DNA from: Mytilus galloprovincialis
Taxonomy: Eukaryota; Mollusca; Bivalvia; Mytilida; Mytilidae
Length of the DNA stretch: 64,000 nt
Assembly (NCBI RefSeq): GCF_965363235.1
Contig: NC_134843.1
Location: 88,011,795 to 88,075,794 of the forward strand
Direction of reading: 5' to 3'
In this document: piece after piece, positions 1 to 11,600 of the stretch
Layout: the number at the start of each line of letters is the position of its first letter
Position numbering within the stretch: position 1 is the first letter of the stretch
The notes under the pieces: model-generated
Databases searched by the model: none
Told to the model about the DNA's origin: nothing
What the model saw: the letters and a program-made list of their open reading frames with translations, nothing else
Made by a program: the position numbers and the translations under genes

Positions 1-38
1 TGCAAATATGAGTGCCCCACTCTATGCAGTTATAAAAT

Positions 39-2169
39 AACCAGATGCTCCGCAGGGCACAGCTTTATACGAACGCAGAGGTTGAACCCTGAATGGTTGG
101 GGCAAGTATGGACACAACATTCAAGCTGGATTCAGCTCTAAATTTGGATTGTGATTAAATAGTTGACACAGCATAGGTTTCTGACACAGAATGAATGTGG
201 TCTAATGAACTTAAAATAATTTTTTTTCCTTTGAGCAATTCACTATGCTGTTGAATATTAATCCTCTCAAAAAAATGTTTGAAGAAATTTTCTTTTTATT
301 TATGAAATCTGAAATGAGAAAAATTTACCCCCCCCCCCATTTTTTTTTTTCACATCCCCCTTTCCCTTTTTCCAAAACTGATCTCAATTCAAATTTCTAA
401 TGGAGTTTGCAACAATAACTACTCATTTAAATACATCATAAAATATTAAAATGTAACAAAAGGTGCTTGTTATCACTGAATGGTAAAGATTGTTTTAATT
501 TATCAGTTGGTAGTAAAAGTGAATATACATTGTATATTGTATAAAACAATGATTTAAGTTGACTCAACTACTATTCTGGACAAAGAAAGATAACTCCAAT
601 CAATTGAAAATTTCTTGCTATTGCACAATATTGTGCAATTAGATATTTCTTGCTATTGTGCAATACTGTGCAATTGAAAATATTTGCTATTGCACAATAT
701 TGTGCAATTAGATATTTCTTGCTATTGTGCAATACTGTGCAATTGAAAATATTTGCTATTGCACAATACTGTGCAATTGAAGATTTCTTGCTATTGTGCA
801 ATACTGTGCAATTGAAAATTTCTTGCTATTGCACAATACTGTGCAATTGAAGATTTCTTACTATTGCTGAATACTGTGCAATTGAAAATTTCTTGCTATT
901 GCACAGTACTTAATATAATAATTTTGGATCCTGATTTGAACCAACTTGAAAACTGGGCCCATAATCAAAAATCTAAGTACATGTTTAGATTCAGCATATC
1001 AAAAAAGCTCAAGAATTCAATTTTTGTCAAAAATCAAACTTAGTTTAATTTTGGACCCTTTGGACTTTAATGTAGACCAATTTGAAAACGGGAATAAAAA
1101 TTAAGAATCTACATACACAGTAAGATTTGGCATATCAAAGAACCCCAATTATTCAATTTTTGATGAAATCAAACAAAGTTTAATTTTGGACCCCGATTTG
1201 GACCAACTTGAAAACGGGGCCAATAATCAAAAATCTAAGTACATTTTTAGATTAAGCATATCAAAGAACCCCAAGGATTCAATTTTTGTCAAAATCAAAC
1301 TAAGTTTAATTTTGGACCCTTTGGACCTTAATGTAGACCAAATTGAAAATGGGACCAAAAATTAAGAATCTACATACACAGTTAGATTCGGCATATCAAA
1401 GAACCCCAATTATTCAATTTTTGATGAAATCAAACTAAGTTCAATTTTGGACCCTTTGGGCCCCTTATTCCTAAACTGTTGGGACCAAAACTCCCAAAAT
1501 CAAACCCAACCTTCCTTTAGTGGTCATAAACCTTGTGTTTAAATTTCATAGATTTCTATTTACTTAAACTAAAGTTATGGTGCGAAAGCCCAGAATAATG
1601 CTTACTTGGGCCCCTTTTTGGCCCCTAATTCCTAAACTGTTCAGACCTCAACTCCCAAAATCAATACCAACCTTCCTTTTGTGGTCATAAACCTTCTGTT
1701 TAAATTTCATTGATTTCTATTTACTTAAACTAAAGTTATTGTGCGAAAACCAAGAATAATGCTTATTTGGGCCCTTTTTTGGCCCCTAATTCCTAAACTG
1801 TTAGAACCAAAACTCCCAAAATCAATCCCAACCTTCCTTTTGTGGTCATAAACCTTGTGTCAAAATTTCATAGATTTCTATTTACTTAAACTTAAGTTAT
1901 TGTGCGAAAACCAAGAAAATGCTTATTTAGGCCCTTTTTGGCCCCTAATTCCTAAAATGTTGGGATCAAAACTCCCAAAATCAATCCCAACTTTCCTTTT
2001 ATGGTCATAAACCTTGTATTAAAATTTCATAGATTTCTATTCTTTTTTACTAAAGTTAGAGTGCGAAAACTAAAAGTATTCGGACGACTACGACGACGAC
2101 GACGCAGACGATGACGCCAACGTGATAGCAATATACGACGAAAAATTAAAATTTTTGCGGTCGTATAAA
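39..2169 (+). repeat. Composite dispersed repeat, copy 1 (about 2.1 kb)
   Basis: Starts AACCAGATGCTCCGCAGGGC, continues TTTATACGA and GCAGAGG, and ends TTTGCGGTCGTATAAA, so its two ends carry an inverted TTTATACGACCGC. Inside are three blocks: a roughly 35-bp minisatellite (603-912), alternating units containing TTTGGACCC (915-1460), and four roughly 150-bp units containing ACTCCCAAAATCAA (1460-2070), then a GACGAC microsatellite. A second copy lies at 47403-49430 and an inverted partial copy at 36274. No coding capacity seen. Confidence 0.8.
603..912. repeat. Minisatellite with palindromic units (copy 1)
   Basis: About eight or nine units of roughly 35 bp built from TTTCTTGCTATTGCACAATA and TGTGCAATTGAA. 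Each carries the near-palindrome TTGCACAATATTGTGCAA. Confidence 0.85.
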
Positions 2170-3462
2170 AACTATTGTACATAGAGTTTTGTTCCTGTTT
2201 GTCTAATTTTTATGAGAAGCCATAAGAAATTTTGTGAAGTTGATTAAATGCCAAATCAATTAATGAACTCCATAACAAGGATCCAGAAAATTTTTTCACC
2301 TAATTTCTGTCATTTTGTCATAACTTTAAAGTTGGTGCCCTTTTTCCAAAAAAGATTATAAAAATCACATTACCAGCTGATTATATGCATATTGTCATAG
2401 CATCAACAAACTTGTTTTAACTGTTGCATCGCATCTACTTCACGAATTTTCTTACAATTTTCCATAAAATCGTTAAAGAGAATTTAATGAAATGATGTAA
2501 TGACTCAAAATGATCAATTTCTCAGACATTGCTAACGTTTCTTTTGATTTTTAAGACAAACTAATAACAGGATGTTTGGGACAATACTAAAACAAGTAAT
2601 TCCAGACTCATTTCCGGGATTAGTTTTGAGTAACAAAATTGACAGGAAATCATCAGCTTTTTAATTTTATACCTTTGATAGTGTTTGAACATTAATGATA
2701 ATAGTTCCACTTGTTTTATTTAGCATGAAATCATTTTGAATTTACGATTTGTGTACAATCTGCAGAAGAAAATTGCACACATGCGTATAACATAGTAAGA
2801 AAAAAAAGCATGTGAAGTGAAAAAAATACTTTTTTCTAGGCATATTAAATCAAAGTTTTAATTCATTTTTAAATCAAAACATTGTCTTAGCTGAAAAGTA
2901 ATTAAATAATGAAGATATTTGTTATGGAATTTGAATTTATTTAGAATTTAGTTCTGAGCTTGTGATTAATAGCCAGGTGTGAATTAAAAACACAGGTAAA
3001 GAGATTATCGATCATTAGCCAATATTCCCCTGAGGAATTGTAAAGGTTATTAGGAGGGTCCTCAGAATTTCAACACTTTACTGCAGTGGCAGTTTTCTTA
3101 CAGGAAAGGGACATCAAAAAAAAAAAAAAACAAGTTCAAAATGGCGATCAAGAAAACCCATCTCAACAAAATGACTGAAATTATTTCTGCAAAAATAAAA
3201 AATTTGACCCAAATCCCAATCTGTGGTTTAGGACATATGGATTTCAGAATCAGGCATGTCTGGCATATATGACCATTTCTGGACCCTTGCTCCATAATGT
3301 ATAGTATTAAAATATGAGAAATAAACTCAAGTAAAGCAAACTAAAATGCAGTAAAACAACATTTTTATGACAATTACTAAGTTCAAGGGTCAGAATTTGA
3401 TAAAAAATAATCAATAAAAACAAATAACAAACTAGATCAACAAAAGCATTGGTAAGGCTTAC
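2170..3462. other. No feature recognised (CEP76 intron 9 or 3' flank)
   Basis: AT-rich, unique-looking sequence with no exon match to the missing CEP76 C-terminus on the minus strand and no recognisable repeat boundary. Confidence 0.5.
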
Positions 3463-3675
3463 CCTTCTGTGTTCAAACAGTAGAACTCTTAATTGTTGTT
3501 CTAAATCATTGCTGACTAAAGTAGGATCTAATGTAGAGGAACAAAGTGGGGGTAGAGTCGGCCATGATGGACTTGCTCCAAGACCACACACAGACAGAAC
3601 TGCATCCTGGGACATTGGTTTCCATCGAGATTCATTTCCAAGTTCAAAATGGCTGACATCTACATGTTCTGAAGG
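3463..3675 (-). CDS. CEP76: CEP76 exon 9 (last in window)
   Basis: 213 bp, 71 codons, acceptor TTTCAG, donor GTAAGC. Encodes ELGNESRWKPMSQDAVLSVC and LEQQLRVLLFEHRR, matching the vertebrate DESKWKPM and SEHRK regions. I could not find the continuation (DLGLTTVW-like) on the minus strand down to base 1, so the terminal exon(s) are probably outside. Confidence 0.92.
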
Positions 3676-5645
3676 CTGAAAGAAAAACATTTGTTAGTTT
3701 TTAGTTTTTAAAGGTATGAAAATATTCATTGTCATATTAAGAAAACTTATCTTTATTTTAAAATCAGTTCCAGGTGCAGATCCAGGATTTTAAGAAGAAA
3801 ATTCACAAAATGTTGACAATTGAGACAGTTTGTGTAATTTTATTCATTTCTGTTTTTTTATACGAATTGTGTATGATAATATATCTGTTATCTAATACAC
3901 CCCCCCCACCCCCCCCCCCCCCCCCAAAAAAAAAAAACAAAACAAAACAAAACAAATGGCAAATTACATTCTTGCAGTTTCTAAATAATTCTGTTAACAC
4001 TGCTACATCTCAATGAACACATGTTTTATGTGGATATAAAGCTTACTTGATTATTGCCATAAAATGACTGATGATTAAATACACAGCCTATAGTTTTATA
4101 AGGATATTTTGGTCGGTGTATTTTGTCCATCGGTGGCATGTCTGGATCTATGGGTTCATGTATGTATCTGAAAAGAAAAATCAACTATCAACTTTTTTAT
4201 GTGGTAATAAAACTGATAAGGTTCATGAAAACATATGGCGAATAAAATTTATTATCAACTGTAATGCGGTAATAAAACTTAAATCTGAAAAATCAGAACT
4301 TATGATCTTGATAAGTTTTTCAAATACTGTGGATTCATTTAATTTGATGGAAACCAATTTTAGAAGATAGAGAAAATATTTTATTTTTTGTGGATATTTC
4401 ATTTCCTTGTCTGCATTGTTGGACATTCAAATTAGAGGGTTTACTTTTACTCAGGAAATTATCAAAAATTGGTATTTAATCAATTATAATGAATCCACAG
4501 TATATAGTTACACAAGAGTGCACACACTGAAATGTCTCGCCTTCTTTACTAATCATTGATATTATGTTGATAATCCTAAATACAAAGCTTTATTACGACT
4601 GTCACACAAACTTAACATGAACCATGAAAATGAGGTCAAGGTCAGTTGAACCATATGCCAGGCAGACATGTACAGCTAACAATGCTTCCATACAACAAAT
4701 ATAGTTGACCTATTGCTTATAGTTTAAGAAAATAGACCAAAACACAAAAACTTAACACTGAGCAATGAACCGTGAAAACCAGGTCAAGGTCAAATAAAAC
4801 CTGCACGACTGACATATAGATCATAAAATATTTCCCTACTCCAAATATAGTTGACCTATGACATATAGTATTAGATAAAAAGACCAAAACTCAAAAACTT
4901 AACTTTGACCACTGAACCATGAAAATGAGGTCAAGGTCAGATGACATCTGCCCGCTAGACATGTACACCTTACAATCATTCCATACAACAAATATAGTAA
5001 ACCTATTGCATAAAGTATGAGAAAAACAGACCAAAACACAAAAACTTAACTATAACCACTGAACCATGAAAATGAGGCCAAGGTCAGATGAAATCTGCTC
5101 CCTAGACATGTACACCTTACAATCATTCCATACAACAAATATAGTAAACCTATTGCATAAAGTATGAGAAAAACAGACCAAAACACAAAAACTTAACTAT
5201 AACCACTGAACCATGAAAATGAGGTCAAGGTCAGATGACACCTGCCAGTTGGACATGTACACCTTACAGTCCTTCCATACACCGAATATACTAGACCTAT
5301 TGCTTATAGTATCTGAGATATGGACTTGACCACCAAAACTTAACCTTGTTCACTGATCCATGAAATGAGGTCGAGGTCAAGTGAAAACTGTCTGACGGGC
5401 ATGAGGACCTTGCAAGGTACGCACATACTAAATATAGTTATCCTATTACTTACAGTAAGAGAGAATTAAACATTACAAAAAATCTGAACTTTTTTTTCAA
5501 GTGGTCACTGAACCATGAAAATGAGGTCAAGGACAATGGACATGTGACTGACGGAAACTTCGTAACATGAGGCATCTATATACAAAATATGAAGCATCCA
5601 GGTCTTCCACCTTCTAAAATATATCGCTTTTAAGAAGTGAGCTAA

Positions 5646-5681
<36 letters not shown>

Positions 5682-8600
5682 AGCCGGATCACTATCCCTA
5701 TGTCGAGCTTTCTGCAACAAAAGTTGCAGGCTCGACAAAAACTAAATAATTCTGGAATTCTAAACTTCTTACCCTGACATAATTCATGTGGTCTATAGCC
5801 ATGTTCAGAACAACTCTGTCAAATATTTCATGCTATCTCCTAGCTTTGACCTGAGTTAATTTTTTGTATTGTGATGTTCAAGAAGTTGTATAGATTTATT
5901 TGGTAGTCTCAGTTAAATTTGTCAGAATGATTCAGCACCTGATATATGATCTAGACACTTGTATAATGTTGAAGACTGTTTGTACTTCACAAATCATTAA
6001 AAATTACATTTATATCTTATGTTGAAGCCTTATTAGAAATAAACTGACTTTAAACATATTTTTTTCCTTTTTGAATGCTACATCAAAACATTTCTTTGAT
6101 CACACTTTCACTCTAGATACTTCTACCTCTCACTAAAGAAGTTTCTAATGTTTAAATGAACTTTAATCAAGTTAATTAAACACAAACAGTTGTATGCAGT
6201 ATTTACAACTTTCAGGTTTTTAATTTTATCTGAGATATCATTTTAAAGTTCCTTTCTGAGTCATCATGTATTGTTATAATTGATTGCATAATGCATTTTT
6301 CATTCAAGGATAAATCTGACATTCATACTGTGAACAAACCCTACCTATGACCATTAAGACTTTCCCAGAAAGTCACTAAACCATCAACAGTAATGGTCAT
6401 CACCCATGCATGGACCGAGCCTTTAGATTTAGTTCCAATACAGACGTAGGCATTGAGACCAAACCCTAATAGTAAACTGCATAGTAATATAGCATGGTCC
6501 TCACAGTCCTGGAAGAAAATATAACATTTAGATTTAGTTCCAATACAGACGTAGGCATTGAGACCACACCCTAATAGTAAACTGCATATAGTCGCCGTCA
6601 GCTGAAATTCGTAGCGGTTATCGGTAAAAATAATCTAAACTATCAATCGCGTTCACTCGAGATATAGTTTTTCACATTCCATTCATAAATCGCAAAAAGA
6701 AAAACCACTACTGACCTACCTTTTAAGTGATCGCACTGTAATAATCCTGACCTTCACTTTTTCATAGACGATTTTGAATGGTGGAATCAGCCATTGTTTT
6801 TACCGGAAGTGTTTCCGTGGAGTTCAATTTCATAAAATTTGCATAAAGCGCGGGAAACCTTATCACATCAATGAAAGGAACATTTCAGGAAACTGCGTAC
6901 AGTGACGAATGTAAACAAATGATCCTCATAGAAACGAAGATGGCGGAATTACAATGGAAAATATTCTGGAAAATGTGAAGGTCAGGATTATTACAGTGTG
7001 ATCACTTAAAAGGTAGGTCAGTAGTGGTTTTTCTTTTTGCGATTTATGAATGGAATGTGAAAAACTAGATCTCGAGTGAACGCGATTGATAGTTAAGATG
7101 ATTTTTACCGATAACCGCTACGAATTTCAGCTGACGGCGACTATAGTAATATAGCATGGTCCTCACAGTCCTGGAAGAAAATATAACATTTAGAATTAGT
7201 CCATAGATATGAATAAAGTCATCTTGAATAAATTGTTTTAGTGGATTGTATAGCATTTACAGTATGATATGGTTTTACAAATTCTACAGTGTCATGAGTA
7301 TACTGAACATAAGGTTTAGTTCAAACACTTATTTACGTACAGGCCTAAAAAAGTGTTTGAACTAAACGTATTATTCAGTACACTCATAATTTATTTTCTT
7401 GGGTATTATTTTTCATGGATTGAGAAAAAATTGCATATCTCATGGATATTTTGTTTCGTTGTTTTGCCAATCTCTGCATACAAAGTCTCTTTTGAATTTG
7501 TAATTCATAGGACATTTGAATTGTTTGCCTGTATACAAGAAACCCACGAAAATTGGTGTCCAACGAAAATTATAAATCCTAAGCATCAATATCAGACAAC
7601 TGAGAAATAAATACAAAGATCAGTCCTGTAACAAAATCTGGAATTGGCTGATTTAACTCTATGATATTGTTGATTTTTATGAGCTGTTGAGAAGTAGAAA
7701 AGTCGTCAAAGTCATATAATATAAATAATTAGCCAATTCTATTTATATTCATAAAGACTAAAATACAATAAAGACAAAGTGTTGTCTCATTGGCACTCAT
7801 ACCACATCTTCTTATATCTAATAACATGCTTATTGTGAACTAGTGAAATATTAAAATTTTTAATTAAGGTTTCCCCGTTGGTTGACTATCTTTCTAAATA
7901 TACTAGAACTTCCATTTTGGTTTATTTAAATACTTCATAAAAGTGCATTTGAAAACATTCTCGGCACAGTAGAGTCATATTAAAATTATCGCTAGAAACT
8001 AAGGGTGCGTGTGCCATGGTCAATGTAAACATCAACGTTGTCATAGGCAAATAAACAGATTATCATTGGTCATCTCAACTCAATTGCTTTTCTCACTTTC
8101 ACCATACCGTCTCAGCAAGAAAATCAATCTTGTTGAGATGACCAACAATAATCTATTATTCTAACATGACGTCCTTCAAACGCTTTGAGTACACACCCGT
8201 AGTAAAATATGAATATATTGCCAGGGCTGTTCCGATTGTACTCCCACGTCATATGCTTTTTGTGAATGATGTACCTGACGTCATAGAACGATGACGTAAG
8301 AATATAAGCATTTTACGGGAACATACACGCTTGTGAAACCAAAAATCATCACAACAAGGAAACGTAAACAAACGATGATAAAATGTGGTATAAGCCAATT
8401 TTTTTTATACATATAATACATATGAGTAAATTATCATTAAAATTCATCCAAAAATATCTTAATACGTTAATGTAAATAGTTTAAGCATGTCACTAATTCA
8501 GTTTGCTCTGTTCTTTTACACCAATTTAATAGTGCGTTTATTTATGGGAACGGCAAATGTATGCCTCAACCTAAAGCACTTCGATCCAAAAGAATTGCCG

Positions 8601-11600
8601 TATTTGTCTTATTAGAATCAAATAATTCATGGCGATATCGCTAAGGGTAAAATATTTGTCATAAAAGGGCCAACCCGTGGTAAAATCACGGTATATTTAA
8701 GCCCCAATGAATTATTTCTTAATTATATGTATGAAACTATCTGTGATATGAATACATACCCCTCTGTTCCTACATAAAAATCCATGTACTGTTGTCCACT
8801 GTTCTAGCTTATTACCTCCACCTACTGACTCCTGTTTCTTATGATGCATCAGACTGACAAATCTGGCAGCATGTCGAGCAGAATCTAACAACCTACCAGC
8901 ACGTAATGGTTTCACAAACGAACAAACTGGACGGGTTATTGCATTCTCATCCTGACAAAATTTGTAAAAATAAAATATTACAAAATATTTAACATGATGC
9001 AGACACATCTAATAACAAAATAGCATATTGATTGTAAATTAAAATGAATGAACTCATGGAATCATTTAAATGACTAGAGTGGCTTTAATTAGGACTAAAA
9101 TAAGGCCTGTATACTGTATAAAACAATTTTAGGATGGTGTATTTTTATACTGTTGTTACAATTGAGGACTGTGTGATTTTATATTACTGTAGATTCATTA
9201 TTATTCATTGGATACCAATTTTCGTGAATTTCATGGGCAAAGGTGAACCACAAATTAAAATGTTCAACAAACTGCAAATTTTCTATAAGGTTTATGCCGA
9301 ATTTAATCTAACCAAAAAAATAAAATATCCCAAAAAATGCAGCTTTCATCAATTCAAGAAAATTGGTACTCACGAAAATTAATGAATCCACAGTATATGG
9401 AATACAATTTGAATACATACTTTATAAATACTGAATTTTACGAGGTATAAAATCATACTTCTGATCAGATCACAGCCTAAAAATACAAGTTACAAATACC
9501 TGAGCAAATATTTTGACTAGACGTTCTTGATTTGCTGGTCTGATCTGTAAATATTCCTTCCACCATTGTTTAGCATAGACAAGGAACAGTCTCTCTTTCT
9601 CTGACTGTCTGTTACGTTCCATACTGAGCTGTGCAGTCAATACTTCCTGGCCAATGATCTTCACTGGTTTAGGAAACAGCTCTAACTGGATGTCTATTAC
9701 ACCAGCTGCCATCTTACTCTCATCGCCTGTAGGAAAAATATTATCTCATAATCACTCTATAACCATTCATTAATACGCTGTTGCAAAATTATGGTTCTGT
9801 TAGTTCTTATTTTTCAACAAGTTTTAAATTCAATTCTAGATTAGGAAGCAAATAATTCTATTCTGCATATACATATACAATTTATTATTTGCCTCTTTGT
9901 ACATTTATTTGTGCACTACCTTATATCATCTAAAAACTTGGCCTAATCATCTAAACTTAAAATGTTGATCACTTAACCATGAAAAAGGGTAAAATCTTGT
10001 GAACTCTGTCTGATTGACATGCATACCTTGTAATGAATCTATTTATATAATCCAAACATAGCTGTCTGATTACACATAATCCACCAAAAAATCTACTAAA
10101 TACTACAACAAAATGTACTTTTTTAAGTGGTCAATAAACCAGAAAATGAAGTCAATGACAATAGACATATGATATACGGTCATATGCTAAAAGTAACAGA
10201 CCATAAGGCATCTGTATACCAGACATTAATTATATACCTTCTTAAAAATGTAGTTTTATACAAAGTTGTCATTGCATTAGCATTCTTATGTACATATCAT
10301 AGGCAAGACATAAAAATCCTTATTTTGTTCTTTAATACCTGTTCCTTTAAGTTCTATGGATGTTTGAAATCTGCCAGTTTTGGCAGTTAATACAGGTCTC
10401 CATTCTAGGAAATGTGATGACACCAAAGTTGTCTCCCCTGTTACATCTGTTTTTATCAGGGCTATATGTAGCTTGTCACAGATAGACAACATCCCCGATT
10501 CATCAACCATTTTACCAGCTTCACCTTAGAAAAACAGAAACCAAAAAATAAATTCTCTTTGTACTAACTTTTTGTAACTAACATGATTTGAGTTGTTTAT
10601 ACAAATTTTATATTGCATCCTGCTTATAAAAGACCGAAATACTGACATGTTTCTAGAAATAATACCATCACATCCATAACACGATTCATAATAAATCATC
10701 TCCACAAGCATCACTTTACAATGATGCTTAAAAAAACTGGGAGGATCATGGTAATATATTGCTTTAAGTAAAATTAAACAATAGTATCCTTAAGGTGGTA
10801 CCAAACACCTTAACAAAAATTAATTTGGCTTGTTTAATTTTCATAATTTTTTTTACAAAATATTTACTTTGACCCAAACACTCTCTTCGAAAATTTTCAT
10901 TGGATATATAGCAGTTTGACAAAAACTAATTTTGATCATTGAGACGCTTAATATTTCCTCAACAATACAATGTGATTAAAATGTATAGCTGATTTTATAG
11001 AGTTATCTCCCTGTACTGTTAGGTACCACCTGAAGAAATTCCCACCTTTACAAAAACAAATTATCAGTTTTAAGATCATATGTTACAAAAAAGGGATTAT
11101 GGTAATCAAAATGTTGAAAAAATAAATATGATTGTTAAAAACTGAGTGATTGTCATTGCAAATTGAATTCTAACCAAATATTCTGACATTGATCACAGGA
11201 AGAGTATCATAAATGTATTTTTACTTCAAATATGGTAATAACAAAATTTTGTTCTATACAAACTACAATGTTCAGTTTGGGTACAACACAGGGCTGAATT
11301 TACCTGATGACTCTTTATGAACTTCCAATAGAAAGCCTTCATCAACATCTGGTTCACAGGCACATGGAACCGGCCGAGATTTGAACCTCTGTCCACGGAA
11401 ATGTATATGGAAGGTGAAATATGAACTGACTTGTCCTGGCATCGGATCAGAGTTCTCAATGTGTTCTAGGAATGCTTTCCCGTTCTTGATATTAAAGTAT
11501 AAGTATCTTCGTGAAGGATCAATGTTGGCTAAATAAAAGATAGAAAATAAATATTCTTGACTATTACCAAAAACAAAATAAGCTACATGTAGCAACCATT

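Noticed and set aside
571-850. Frames on both strands with IAQYCAIANIF-like repeats
   Set aside because: Both arise from the palindromic 35-bp minisatellite.
3098-3295. Candidate terminal exon of CEP76
   Set aside because: The translation does not resemble the expected DLGLTTVW...FACKYRSVL C-terminus.
4512-5738. CRISPR-like array because of regular 147-bp repeats
   Set aside because: Units are long, adjacent and diverged, with no unique spacers, in a eukaryotic intron.
8712-9008. Continuous frame running through CEP76 exon 6 into both introns
   Set aside because: Sequence past the AG and GTATGT borders does not match CEP76; only the spliced part was kept.
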